A DNA stretch of 64,000 nucleotides, taken from NCBI GenBank assembly GCA_003058495.1, contig QBVC01000028.1, positions 1-64,000 on the forward strand, written 5' to 3'. This DNA is from a gamma proteobacterium symbiont of Ctena orbiculata. Its GTDB lineage: Bacteria; Pseudomonadota; Gammaproteobacteria; Chromatiales; Chromatiaceae. The notes under the pieces were generated by a model. It was not told the DNA's origin. It worked only from the letters and a program-made list of their open reading frames with translations, and did no database searches. Made by a program: the position numbers and the translations under genes. Numbering within the stretch: the stretch's first letter is position 1; each line of letters opens with the position of its first letter. This document shows positions 8,118 to 17,381 of this stretch, one piece after another.

Positions 8118-9395
8118 ATGACAGCGAAAAAGACCTGCTGCTCCTTTTGCAGCCAGGAACAGACCGCGGATCTGCCGCTGATCGCCGGCATCGATGGGCA
8201 CATCTGCGAGGATTGCGTGCGTCTCGCCTCGCGGGTGGTGGCCAGCTGGGGCCGCCGCCGCGCCGCCACCAAACCCTTCAAGCGGATGCCCAAGCCGATC
8301 GAGCTGAAGCACAAGCTCGATCGCTACATCGTGGGCCAGGATCTGGCCAAGGAGACCCTCTCGGTCGCCGTCTACAACCACTACAAGCGGCTCAACATGG
8401 AGAGCGAAGGTTCGGCGATGACGGCGGATGAGGACCAGGTGGAGATCGAGAAGTCGAATATCCTGCTGCTGGGGCCCTCCGGCACCGGCAAGACCCTGCT
8501 GGCAAGCACCCTGGCGAGGATCGTGGGGGTTCCCTTCGTGATTGCCGATGCCACCACCCTGACCCAGGCCGGCTATGTGGGCGAGGACGTGGAGAGCATC
8601 CTCACCCGACTCCTGGACAGCGCCGATGGCAATATGGAGCTGGCCGAGTGGGGCATCATCTATATCGACGAGATCGACAAGCTGGCACGCTCCGGGGAGA
8701 CCTCCCATGGCACCCGGGATGTATCGGGTGAGGGGGTGCAACAGGCACTGCTGAAACTGGTGGAAGGGTCGAAGGTCAAGCTGGGGTCCAAGGGCCGCAA
8801 GGATCAGGGCGACGATCAGACGATGAACACCCAAAACATCCTCTTCATCGCCGGGGGCGCGTTCGAGGGGTTGCAGGCAATCCTGGAGAAACGTTTCAAT
8901 CGGGGCAGGGCAGGTATAGGTTTCCATGTCGATCCGTCGCACGCCGGCGAGGACTACGACCAGTTGCGGCTGCTTGAAGAGGTGCAGCCCGAGGACCTGC
9001 GCCACTTCGGTCTGATTCCGGAGTTTATCGGGCGCTTCCCGGTGATCACGGCGCTGCATGATCTCGACGAAGCGGCATTGGTGAAGATCCTGACCGAACC
9101 CAAGAATGCACTCTACAGACAGTATCAAAAGTTGTTCGAGTTCGAAGGGGTGACCCTCGAATTCACCCCGGAGGCCTTGACCGCGGTCGCGAAAAGCGCC
9201 ATCCAGCGGGGTACCGGGGCGAGGGGTTTGCGCGCGGTCATGGAGGGCTTGCTGCGAAACGTGATGTTCGAGATGCCTTCGACTGACAATGCCGCCTGCT
9301 GCAAAGTCGGCGATCTGCATGTCTATGGAGAAGAGCCGATTACCCTGACCACCGATAGCGAAACTCCGTCAGCACAGATAAGCTGTAAACTCTGA
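8118..9395 (+). CDS. clpX: Nif-linked ClpX ATPase subunit (ClpX2-like)
   Basis: A 425-residue AAA+ unfoldase for the ClpP protease. The N-terminal zinc-binding domain uses C8-x2-C11 and C30-x2-C33. Walker A is [12 protein letters not shown], Walker B is [11 protein letters not shown], the pore loop is AGYVGED, and the arginine-finger region is [13 protein letters not shown]. In Azotobacter vinelandii the clpX2 gene after nifM has been linked to turnover of NifB and NifEN, so this copy likely tunes cofactor-assembly proteins and is separate from the housekeeping clpPX locus. It starts 9 bases after nifM behind AGGGGGACG. No clear terminator follows. Confidence 0.93.
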   Translation: MTAKKTCCSFCSQEQTADLPLIAGIDGHICEDCVRLASRVVASWGRRRAATKPFKRMPKPIELKHKLDRYIVGQDLAKETLSVAVYNHYKRLNMESEGSAMTADEDQVEIEKSNILLLGPSGTGKTLLASTLARIVGVPFVIADATTLTQAGYVGEDVESILTRLLDSADGNMELAEWGIIYIDEIDKLARSGETSHGTRDVSGEGVQQALLKLVEGSKVKLGSKGRKDQGDDQTMNTQNILFIAGGAFEGLQAILEKRFNRGRAGIGFHVDPSHAGEDYDQLRLLEEVQPEDLRHFGLIPEFIGRFPVITALHDLDEAALVKILTEPKNALYRQYQKLFEFEGVTLEFTPEALTAVAKSAIQRGTGARGLRAVMEGLLRNVMFEMPSTDNAACCKVGDLHVYGEEPITLTTDSETPSAQISCKL

Positions 9396-9665
9396 GCCCC
9401 ATTCCGGCGTGACCCTGGCGGCCCCGCCATCCGGATGTCCCCACCTTAAGTAACTATACTTCCATTTAGTACGCTGTATCATCGGCATCCAGGGAATATG
9501 ACTCCCGTCGGAACGCAGGTGTCATCTGCCCCAGGCGGATGGGAAGGTAACGCAATCAGCGATCACGCAGAACAGGATCGAGTGGCTGTGTTTACTACCA
9601 GGGAGGCGATTGGGGTAGAGTTACGGATGCAGTGAATACTCTTTTACATCGAAGTAGCGATTGTC

Positions 9666-12170
9666 ATGCAATTCAAAACGATAATAAATCGACTCAAGAC
9701 CGCGCCTGACCGCGAATGGGAGCAGTCGTTGGTGCGTGTGACAATTGCGACGCTGATGATTGGCTACTGTCTCACCCTGCGCTACATCATGCCGTTGGAC
9801 GTGCAGGTTCGGATGCTTTGCGATATCGCCTATCTCTATCTGTTTTTCGCCTTTTGCATCGTGGCTGCGATTACCATCGATCCGAAGCGCTATCACCTGC
9901 GCCGGCACCTCACCATGCTGTTCGATGTGGGTATGGTCACCTGGGCAATGCTGGCGGGCGGCGAGTGTGCGGCCATGCTCTATGTCTTCTTTCTCTGGAT
10001 CAGTCTGGGCAACGGGTTTCGTTTCGGTACCCGCTCGCTCTATCTGACCAGCGGGCTCAGCATGATCGGCTTCAGCATCGTCATCCTCAACAGTGATTTT
10101 TGGCTCCAGCAACAACTGTTGGGCCCGGGCCTTATGGTCGGGCTATTGATAACCTCCCTCTATGTCACGCTGTTGCTGAAACGCCTCGAGAATGAAAAGC
10201 TGCGGGCCGAGGCGGCGAGCATGGCCAAGAGCAGGTTCCTGGCGAACATGAGCCACGAGATCCGTACGCCCCTGAACGGGGTGGTCGGCATGACCGACCT
10301 CCTGGCGGGAACCCCGATGGGCGTCGAACAGCGGGAGATGATGCGCACGATACAGGCCTCGGCCGAAACCTTGCTCAACCTGATAGAAGACATCCTAGAT
10401 TTCTCGAAAATCGAGGCGGGGAAGGTGGAGGTTTCGCTTCAGGATCTCGATATTGTGCAGTTCATCAATGACATCCTCGCCATGATGCAGCCAAGCGCGG
10501 ATGCAAAATCGATTAAGCTGAACAATTTGATCGACATGTCTGTGCCGCTGGTTGTCCGCACCGATCCGCAACTGCTACGGCAGATACTGATCAATCTGCT
10601 TAACAATGCAATCAAGTTTACCGAGAAGGGAAGCGTCACCTTGCGGGTCTCGCCGGGCGCATCCAAGAATGGCAACAGTCGAAATTCCAAACTGTTGTTC
10701 GAGGTGATCGACACCGGGATCGGGATTACGGAATCCCAACAGCAGCGAATTTTCGAGCGCTTCACCCAAGGGAAGGATGCTGCTGCCAGTCATTTGCCGG
10801 GCAGTGGGCTGGGCACCACGATCACAAAACAGCTGGTTGAACTGCTGGGAGGGGAGATCGGTGTCGAAAGCCGTCTCGGTGAAGGCAGTCGCTTCTGGTT
10901 CGATCTGCCCGCGCTGCCTGGAAAACTCCTGATTGACGATGTTCATCTGGATGAAGCGAAGGTGCTGTTGTTTGCCGATCTGCACACGGATGCAAATCAA
11001 ATTCTCGACCACCTCCAGGAGTGGCAGGTGATCACCAATGTTTGCAGCAGCGTTACTGATGGTTTTCTTGAGTTGTTGAATGCGGAAAAAATGGATGCGC
11101 CGTTCGACATCGCGATCATAGACGAGAATCAGGCAGGCCTTGCAGTGGAGGAGCTGGTGAGCGCGATCAGGGCGGAATCGAGTCTCGACAGTCTTGCCAT
11201 AATCTGCGTCAGGGATGCCATGCGGAATGGCGAGGATAACGGTTGTTCAGCGATTATTACAACACCGGTCAGCGCGGAGAAACTCAAGCACGCGCTCCAT
11301 TATACGCTGAAGAATAGGCGCAGCGGAGGCGTCGGGCTCGGCGCCAAGGTCTTTAAATCGCTGTCGCAGGGAGAATCCAGAGTATCGAGGATACTGTTGG
11401 CTGAAGACAATCTTATCAACCAGAAGGTGGTGAAAAAGATCCTGGAATTGCAGGGTCATATAGTCGATGTGGTTGCCAATGGTGAGGAGGCGATAAGTTT
11501 GTTGGAGGCAAAGAAATACGATCTGGCGATTGTCGATCTGCAAATGCCGGATGTGGGTGGCATCGAAGTCATCAAGCACTACCGCGCGATGCACAACGAT
11601 CAGCAACAGATGCCGTTCATGATCATTACCGCGAACGCAACCAAGGATGCCATCAGGCAATGCGATGATGTTGGAGTAAGCGCCTATCTCACAAAACCTG
11701 TCCGTTCCTCCCATCTTCTCGAGGTCGTTAATCGTATCCTCGGCGTTGAAGAGATAAAGATTCCGGCCGAGACCTTGATGGATCAGCCGGTGAGGCAGAC
11801 CGAGGCCTTGAGGGATCACCAGGTTCTCGACCTAAAGACCCTGGCCGATTTGGAGAAACTGAGCAAGGATCCGGGATTTCTGCAGAGTATGACCGACAGC
11901 TTTTTTCGCGACAGCGATGAGCTGCTGGTCAATATGCAGATCTCTCTGGAGGAGGGGAACCTGCATCAATACCGGGACTGCGCCCATGCTATCGCGGACA
12001 ATGCCTCGGGAATGGGGGCCTTTTCGTTGAAAACCGTCTGCTCGGCGGTATCCGCTATCGAGAAACCGGAATTCGACAGCCACGGGGTGAAGATGCTGGC
12101 GAAAATATCCTCCACCTACACCGTAACCTGCCAGGCGCTGCACCACTATCTGCAGCAACGGAACCCGTAG
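9666..12170 (+). CDS. rpfC: RpfC-like hybrid sensor histidine kinase
   Basis: An 834-residue membrane hybrid kinase. Several helices span residues about 20-175 and include GNGFRFGTRSLYLTSG, a pattern typical of the RpfC input domain that senses diffusible signal factor (DSF) fatty acids. HisKA follows (SHEIRTPLNG, His near 197), then HATPase, a weak internal receiver-like stretch, a canonical receiver (LAEDN, phospho-Asp near 624 in VDLQMPDVGG, TKPVRS) and a C-terminal Hpt (His near 773 in CAHAIADNASGMGA). The match to RpfC is by architecture and the GNGFR motif. The cognate RpfG is encoded nearby on the other strand; no rpfF synthase is in the window. The start lacks a strong ribosome-binding site. 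Confidence 0.85.
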   Translation: MQFKTIINRLKTAPDREWEQSLVRVTIATLMIGYCLTLRYIMPLDVQVRMLCDIAYLYLFFAFCIVAAITIDPKRYHLRRHLTMLFDVGMVTWAMLAGGECAAMLYVFFLWISLGNGFRFGTRSLYLTSGLSMIGFSIVILNSDFWLQQQLLGPGLMVGLLITSLYVTLLLKRLENEKLRAEAASMAKSRFLANMSHEIRTPLNGVVGMTDLLAGTPMGVEQREMMRTIQASAETLLNLIEDILDFSKIEAGKVEVSLQDLDIVQFINDILAMMQPSADAKSIKLNNLIDMSVPLVVRTDPQLLRQILINLLNNAIKFTEKGSVTLRVSPGASKNGNSRNSKLLFEVIDTGIGITESQQQRIFERFTQGKDAAASHLPGSGLGTTITKQLVELLGGEIGVESRLGEGSRFWFDLPALPGKLLIDDVHLDEAKVLLFADLHTDANQILDHLQEWQVITNVCSSVTDGFLELLNAEKMDAPFDIAIIDENQAGLAVEELVSAIRAESSLDSLAIICVRDAMRNGEDNGCSAIITTPVSAEKLKHALHYTLKNRRSGGVGLGAKVFKSLSQGESRVSRILLAEDNLINQKVVKKILELQGHIVDVVANGEEAISLLEAKKYDLAIVDLQMPDVGGIEVIKHYRAMHNDQQQMPFMIITANATKDAIRQCDDVGVSAYLTKPVRSSHLLEVVNRILGVEEIKIPAETLMDQPVRQTEALRDHQVLDLKTLADLEKLSKDPGFLQSMTDSFFRDSDELLVNMQISLEEGNLHQYRDCAHAIADNASGMGAFSLKTVCSAVSAIEKPEFDSHGVKMLAKISSTYTVTCQALHHYLQQRNP

Positions 12171-12172
12171 GC

Positions 12173-12196
12173 CTAGGGCCTGTTAACAGGCCCTAG
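12173..12196. terminator. 24-bp perfect palindrome between convergent genes
   Basis: CTAGGGCCTGTT is followed directly by its exact complement, giving a 12-bp stem. It lies just past the rpfC stop and covers the stop of the opposing gene. No T-tract is present on either side, so it may act as a stalling or processing hairpin rather than a classical intrinsic terminator. Confidence 0.5.
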
Positions 12197-14103
12197 TTCC
12201 GGTCTCTTTGCAGCGCCGCGGCGCGCTGGGACAGATAGTGAGTATAGGCCTGCAAGGTCAGGTTGAAGGTCCTTTCCAACTCTTCAAATACCTCTTGGCC
12301 TCTATACTCAAATTCCTGCGCCCGCAGCTTGGTTGCCTGTCTGCTGAGATCATAGAGCGCAAATGCCCCGAGCTGGCCCGCGCTGTCCAACAATATCTGT
12401 GCCTGGTCGATAAACTGGCCGAACTGTCCTCTCTCCACCGCCTGTCGCAAGGTGCGCAGGATGAAAGCCCCTTCAGCCTCGAAAATCTTATACAGGTCGT
12501 TTATGAAAGCGATGCCGCTGTCGAGCCGTTCCAGGCGCAGCAGGGTCATGTGATCGAGCAGATTGGCATGCTGAAAACGTGTCACGTTGCTTTCCGCGGA
12601 CGGACCGCGGTTGGATTTTGCTGCCCGCGCGGTGGATCGATGATGGGTGAGCAGGGTGGGGATCATCTCCAGCAGGTCCTTGGCCAGCACGGGTTTGAAG
12701 AGACAGGCCTGTACCCCGATCGAGCGGCAGAGGCGCAGGGTTTCCGCGTTGTTTTCGTCGCTTAGGAAGACGAAGGGCACCCACTGCCTGTAGGGCGTGG
12801 TAAAGCGATGCAGTTTGAGTACCTGGGTGCCGCTCATGATGGAGAGTTTGATATTGACGACCGCAAGATCGATCGGCTGCTCATCGAGGGCGTCAAGGGT
12901 CTGATCGCCATCGTCGGCCATGCGCACTTGATAGCCCGCCTGGATCAATAACTTGCTGAGTGCGGTCCGTTCGGATGAAGCGGCATCGGCAAGCAGGATA
13001 ATGCCCTTTTTCGCCCGGCTGTTTCTGTTCGCCCTGTGTTCCGAGAGGCTGACGACATTGCTCGAATCGGGAAATTGCTGTTGTTTTCCGTGGAGCGCGT
13101 CGAAGAGTTGGGCCTTGTTGAGCGGGCTATCGAGGAGGGCGGTGTAACCTGCCTGGATCAGCCGCTGAGACTGATAGTCGATGGCGGAGGGACTCTTGTA
13201 ACAGATCAGCCGCAATCCATCGAGTTTCTCCTCATCCTGAATGAGCTGCGCCAGGGAGAGGGGATCGAGGTCCAATCCATGTTGATCGACTACAAGCGTC
13301 GTGTAGGAGACAAACCTGTCGACCTGGCTGCGCGAAAGCATGTGCCTGAATGCCTGAACGCAATTCTTGCTGATGGTGTAGTCGTAACCCCAATCATTGA
13401 GATGATCGGAGAGGAGCGCCAGGCGTTCATCGTTATTCGATATTATCAGGATGCGCAGTCCCGCCGCTTCTGCGACAGGGGTGACGAAACGGTCCTCCTG
13501 CCGCGGGGTGCGGGTGGGATTCTGCTGCGCCTCGTCCCGGGTTGTATCGTCGGCTGCCAGCCCTTGTTTTCTGAATCCTTTCCTCAGCAGGGGCAGGGTC
13601 GAATTGAGGCTGGCTCCTGCTACCACGACCAGTGCCACGGCGGCCGCGGCATGCCACGCCAGCTGCAAGGTCGAGAAGCTGGTAAGAGAGAAAAAGATGG
13701 AAACGAATGCCGCTGGAGCGGCAACGATCAGATGGTGCGCGCCCAACGTTCTGGTCATGTAGAGCAGTAGTCCGCTGAGAGGAACGACGACAAAGAGAGA
13801 CAGCCCTGACAATGCCATCACGGCCAGATAGATTTGATCGAAGATCAGCAGCGGCCCGTGAAGCAGCAGGGGACGATGATAGGATCTGCCCAGTGTAATC
13901 AGCTGGATCAACCGTATCAGGGCATAATAGGCGGCCAAGGTGAGGGTCGCCAGCTGATCCGCCGATGGCGCCCGCCAGAGAAACTCTCCCGCCAGGCAGC
14001 AGACGACGACACAGCTGACCGCAAACGCCATTGTGTGATAGCGGCGATCCGTGAAGGCTGTATCGCCGGCGGTGGGCCGGCCCTGTTCGGGAAACAGCTT
14101 CAT
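12193..14103 (-). CDS. Kinase-less RpfC/RpfH-like membrane protein with degenerate receivers and Hpt
   Basis: A 636-residue protein. N-terminal helices (about residues 25-175) resemble the RpfC input region, but no HisKA or HATPase follows. Two receiver-like domains come next. The first (LRILIISNNDERLALLSDHL) lacks the acidic pair and the conserved Lys. The second has Asn417 where the phospho-Asp belongs (LAVVNIKLSIMSG). The C-terminal Hpt-like bundle has Gln569 in place of His (QAQILLDSAGQLGA). It should therefore be unable to relay phosphate. Its ATG overlaps the rpfG stop (ATGA). In Xanthomonas, rpfH between rpfG and rpfC encodes an RpfC-like input domain; this could be an extended relative acting as scaffold or decoy. 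Confidence 0.7.
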   Translation of the reverse strand: MKLFPEQGRPTAGDTAFTDRRYHTMAFAVSCVVVCCLAGEFLWRAPSADQLATLTLAAYYALIRLIQLITLGRSYHRPLLLHGPLLIFDQIYLAVMALSGLSLFVVVPLSGLLLYMTRTLGAHHLIVAAPAAFVSIFFSLTSFSTLQLAWHAAAAVALVVVAGASLNSTLPLLRKGFRKQGLAADDTTRDEAQQNPTRTPRQEDRFVTPVAEAAGLRILIISNNDERLALLSDHLNDWGYDYTISKNCVQAFRHMLSRSQVDRFVSYTTLVVDQHGLDLDPLSLAQLIQDEEKLDGLRLICYKSPSAIDYQSQRLIQAGYTALLDSPLNKAQLFDALHGKQQQFPDSSNVVSLSEHRANRNSRAKKGIILLADAASSERTALSKLLIQAGYQVRMADDGDQTLDALDEQPIDLAVVNIKLSIMSGTQVLKLHRFTTPYRQWVPFVFLSDENNAETLRLCRSIGVQACLFKPVLAKDLLEMIPTLLTHHRSTARAAKSNRGPSAESNVTRFQHANLLDHMTLLRLERLDSGIAFINDLYKIFEAEGAFILRTLRQAVERGQFGQFIDQAQILLDSAGQLGAFALYDLSRQATKLRAQEFEYRGQEVFEELERTFNLTLQAYTHYLSQRAAALQRDRN

Positions 14104-15158
14104 GCATCGGTCCTGCTGGGCGTGGCTTTCAATGCATGGTGAATCAATTCTACCTCCTGTAGTTCACTTAGAAAGGCTTCAGCGCAGTCCGGATCGAAGT
14201 GCCTTCCCCGCTCCTCACTAATATATTCGATTGCCTTCTCTATTGACCAGCTCTTTTTGTACGGCCTGTCGGTGACCAGGGCGTCAAACACGTCGGCGAT
14301 GGCCACAATCCGTGCCTCAATGGGTATGGCCTCGCCACTGAGCCCGTGAGGATAGCCCTCGCCATTGAATTTTTCGTGGTGATTCAACGCGATAACAGCG
14401 CCGGTCTGAATATACTTCGACAGGCTGTCTTTGAGAATCTCATAGCCCAGCACGGTATGGCGTTGCATGATCTCGTACTCTTCGGATGTCAGTCGGCCCG
14501 GTTTCAGCAGAATGGCATCGGGTATGCCGATCTTGCCGATATCATGCATTGGAGCGGATTGGGCGATCAAATCGCAGCGTTCGTGAGATAGTCCCAGGCG
14601 ATGGGCAATCAGCTTGGAGTAGCGGGAGATGCGCAGGATATGGTTGCCTGTATCCTCATCCCGGTATTCCCCGGCCTTTGCCAGCCTCATCAGGGTCTCC
14701 TGCTCCCTGTCACGCAGCTCCTGGGTTGTCTTGCGTATCTCCCGCTCGAGCAGTAGCGCCCGGTCCTTGATCAGTTTCCGCTGCAGGCTCATGGTGAGCA
14801 TGTTGTGGCAACGGGCGCGGCATTCGGTGTGGTCGATGGGCTTGGTGATGAAATCGTTGGCGCCGGACTCGAGGGCGAGATAGCGAACCGATTGATCCTC
14901 CACGCAGGTGACGATCATGACCGGTACATCATTGCAACGGGGGATGCGCCTGAGCCACTTGATGAATTCGATGCCATCCATCTGCGGCATCTTGTAGTCG
15001 GTGATCACCAGGTCAATATCGTGGGTCTTGGCCCATTCCAGAGCCTGGGTGGGATCGGCAAAGCAGGTTGATGCGATATCCTTATCTATCGATCCGACCA
15101 ACTCCTGCAATATCATCCTGGTTATCGATTGATCGTCAATGATAAGTACTTGAGACAT
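14100..15158 (-). CDS. rpfG: RpfG-like c-di-GMP phosphodiesterase (REC + HD-GYP)
   Basis: The receiver domain begins SQVLIIDDQSITRMIL with phospho-Asp in LVITDYKMPQMDG. The HD-GYP domain has HDIGKIGIPDAIL, HHEKFNGEGYPHGL and ADVFDALVTDRPYK, with complete metal ligands, so c-di-GMP hydrolysis is expected. Order and sequence match RpfG of the DSF pathway, which is activated by RpfC phosphorelay. I place the start at 15158, where the receiver fold begins; an in-frame ATG at 15215 would add 19 uncharacteristic residues. The last four bases overlap the kinase-less RpfC-like gene, implying co-translation. Confidence 0.88.
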   Translation of the reverse strand: MSQVLIIDDQSITRMILQELVGSIDKDIASTCFADPTQALEWAKTHDIDLVITDYKMPQMDGIEFIKWLRRIPRCNDVPVMIVTCVEDQSVRYLALESGANDFITKPIDHTECRARCHNMLTMSLQRKLIKDRALLLEREIRKTTQELRDREQETLMRLAKAGEYRDEDTGNHILRISRYSKLIAHRLGLSHERCDLIAQSAPMHDIGKIGIPDAILLKPGRLTSEEYEIMQRHTVLGYEILKDSLSKYIQTGAVIALNHHEKFNGEGYPHGLSGEAIPIEARIVAIADVFDALVTDRPYKKSWSIEKAIEYISEERGRHFDPDCAEAFLSELQEVELIHHALKATPSRTDA

Positions 15159-15215
15159 ATTGACAAGGTTTCGTTTTACATTTTTGCTAGGACCCTGGAA
15201 CCACCTAAATCGCAT

Positions 15216-15558
15216 TGCTGCCCCGTATAAAGGCTTTGACCGCTCAGGTGCTTACTTGGTCGTCATGACATAAGCAGGAAATATACAGCTGGAGACCTGC
15301 CTTGCTCTATAACGGCATCGTCGTTCAATGCTTGACTCGTCCCTGATTGGATAGTCCATCTGTCCGCATCTAGGGTCGATCCTCATCACTACTTCTCTGC
15401 GATTTCTGCACTTGGCGCCTGTTTTCAAGAGCCGGCGACACAGCATGGACCGGTCAGAGGTTTCCGCTATTGAACCCAACCATGAGACATCCTTGTGCAA
15501 TATGAATTAACTTCCTGAAATGTTAACTGATTTTTAATTTTGATGCGAGAGGTGCAAT
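15216..15558. other. Intergenic region between rpfG and double-receiver gene
   Basis: About 340 bases with no convincing gene. An 82-codon TTG-initiated reading frame at 15252-15500 lacks a domain and a ribosome-binding site. The rpfG promoter probably lies here; I could not identify it. Confidence 0.4.
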
Positions 15559-16350
15559 TCACAAATCCTGCAGAATCTGCTGCAGCATATTCTGTATGGT
15601 TTCGCTGTTGAAGGGCTTGTCACAGATTGCCGAAACCCCAGATTTCTGCACCGCCGCCAGTCGATTCTCGTTGGATTCACTGGTTACCATCAGTATGGGG
15701 AGTCCGGGTTGGCCGCTCCGGGTACGGATATAATCGATTAATTCCTGACCGTTCATCTCCGGCATGTTGTAGTCAGAGATGACCAGGTCGAAGTAGTGTT
15801 CATTGATCAATTGCGCGGCTTCGGCGCCATCATTCGCCTCGGTGATGTTTTCAATATCCATGGCCTCGAGAATGCGCCGGATATGCTTGCGGGACATGCT
15901 GCTGTCGTCGACTATCAGGATCCGCACCGCCTCGGTATCGATATCCTGCAGTTCCAGGTTGGGCGTCTCCACATAGTCGAGGGTGGCCTGCATGGCGACA
16001 TAGAGATCGTCCTGAGAGAAGGGTTTTGGCAGTATCGCCACGGCGCCCGCCTGGCGGATCGGATCCAGGTAGGAGAGGCTGGTCTCGCTGGAGATCAACA
16101 TAAAGGCGGACTGCATGAGTTCTTCGTCGTTGCGCATCCTGTAGACGAGATCCGTGCCTGTCATATCCGGTAGATAGAGGCTGCTGATAACCAGGTCCGG
16201 TTTGCTGACAGGCAGTGCCTGCAGGGCATCGCCACCCGATGTATAGGCTTCGATAGCGCTGATCCCAAGCCCACCGAGGAGTTGAGCGATGAGTTTTCGC
16301 TGAGTCAGCGAGGGTTCCACCAGGATGACTGAGAGGTCTGTGATGTTCAT
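15559..16350 (-). CDS. Tandem CheY-like receiver protein with one inactive receiver
   Basis: 263 residues forming two receiver domains and no output domain. The first (residues 5-125) has Ser57 at the phospho-acceptor position (LVISSLYLPDMTG) and VEPS in place of the acidic pair, though Lys is kept (LPKPFS). The second (about 140-260) is canonical: ILIVDDSSMSRK, LVISDYNMPEMNG, CDKPFNS. It lies upstream of rpfG on the same strand and may feed or compete in the same relay. Single-domain and tandem response regulators often act by protein contact, as CheY does. The partner is unknown. Confidence 0.82.
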   Translation of the reverse strand: MNITDLSVILVEPSLTQRKLIAQLLGGLGISAIEAYTSGGDALQALPVSKPDLVISSLYLPDMTGTDLVYRMRNDEELMQSAFMLISSETSLSYLDPIRQAGAVAILPKPFSQDDLYVAMQATLDYVETPNLELQDIDTEAVRILIVDDSSMSRKHIRRILEAMDIENITEANDGAEAAQLINEHYFDLVISDYNMPEMNGQELIDYIRTRSGQPGLPILMVTSESNENRLAAVQKSGVSAICDKPFNSETIQNMLQQILQDL

Positions 16351-16514
16351 CCGCTTGCGGCAGGTCGTCGTTTACGTAGCGTCCGAATTCATCATAGCAA
16401 GCAAGCCGGGTCAGTTGTAGCCGGCAATTATCCCGGTCCGGGAGCGCCAACGACTTTCCTCGCACCCGACTAGCCCGTAGAATTGTCCCCTTACCGGACT
16501 GGAGCGAAGATATC

Positions 16515-17381
16515 GTGAGATTGAGTGTTGAAGAGTTTCGGGCCTGGGACCGGAAATGCATAACCCTGCTGGGTATGTCCGGTGTCGGTAAGACCCGTTT
16601 GTCGAATCTGCTGCGGCGGAAGGATTGGTTTCACTATTCAGGTGATTACCGCATCGGTACCCGCTATCTTGACGAGCCTATTCTCGACAGCATCAAGGAG
16701 CAGGCGATGCGCGTGCCCCTGCTCCGCGACCTGTTGCGTTCGGACTCTATCTTCATTCGCAACAACATCACCTTTCACAACCTGAAGCCGGTATCCACCT
16801 TTCTCGGCATGCTGGGCAATCCGGAATCGGGCGGGATACCGTTGACCGAATTCAAACGCCGGCAGAATCTGCATCGGCAGGCTGAGATCGCGGCCATGTA
16901 CGATGTGCCGAGCTTTATACGCAAATCCCGCATGATCTATGGCTATTCTCATTTTATCAACGATGTTGGCGGCAGCCTGTGCGAACTGGATGAGCCGGGC
17001 CTGCTTGAGTTTATAGCCGAGCACTCGCTGATCATCTATATCAAGGCCACCGAGGAGGATGAGGCCGCATTGATCGCGCGCTCCATGTCGCATCCGAAGC
17101 CACTCTATTATCGGGAGGCGTTTCTCGATGAACACCTGGCGGAGTACATGCGGATCAATGAGATCGACTACGTCTCGCTGATCGATCCGTATGATTTCGG
17201 CCGCTGGGTGTTTCCACGCCTGTTTCGCGCCAGAATACCGCGTTACGAGGCTATTGCCGCAAATTATGGCTACACAGTGACCACCAAGGAACTCTCGGCT
17301 GTGGAGGATGAAGCTGATTTCCTGCAGCTGCTGGAGAAGGTTATCGACAGGGAGTCGAGCGGTCACTCCGTAGCGCTTTGA
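16515..17381 (+). CDS. P-loop ATPase of unknown function upstream of metA
   Basis: A 288-residue soluble protein with a clear Walker A at residues 20-27 (GMSGVGKT) and a hydrophobic strand LIIYIKATEED that may hold a Walker B-like position. The rest (VFPRLFRARIPRYEAIAANYGYTV) resembles a conserved proteobacterial NTPase family without assigned role. The start is GTG behind GGAGCGA. The stop is immediately followed by an ATG of the metA frame, so the two genes are co-transcribed. A link to methionine synthesis is inferred only from that adjacency. Confidence 0.75.
   Translation: MRLSVEEFRAWDRKCITLLGMSGVGKTRLSNLLRRKDWFHYSGDYRIGTRYLDEPILDSIKEQAMRVPLLRDLLRSDSIFIRNNITFHNLKPVSTFLGMLGNPESGGIPLTEFKRRQNLHRQAEIAAMYDVPSFIRKSRMIYGYSHFINDVGGSLCELDEPGLLEFIAEHSLIIYIKATEEDEAALIARSMSHPKPLYYREAFLDEHLAEYMRINEIDYVSLIDPYDFGRWVFPRLFRARIPRYEAIAANYGYTVTTKELSAVEDEADFLQLLEKVIDRESSGHSVAL

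Noticed and set aside
7158-9320. 720-codon reading frame antisense to nifM and clpX
   Set aside because: It mirrors strongly coded GC-rich genes on the plus strand, has low-complexity His/Gln/Leu-rich composition and no domain; a shadow frame.
9440-9600. Possible GEMM/c-di-GMP riboswitch before the RpfC-like kinase
   Set aside because: GGAACGCAGG and GGGAAGGTAACGCAATC looked suggestive, but the conserved tetraloop-receptor and paired helices of the class are not there in order.
15252-15500. 82-codon frame between rpfG and the double receiver, considered as a PilZ-like protein
   Set aside because: TTG start, no ribosome-binding site, and the RxxxR / D-S-xx-G pattern of PilZ is missing.
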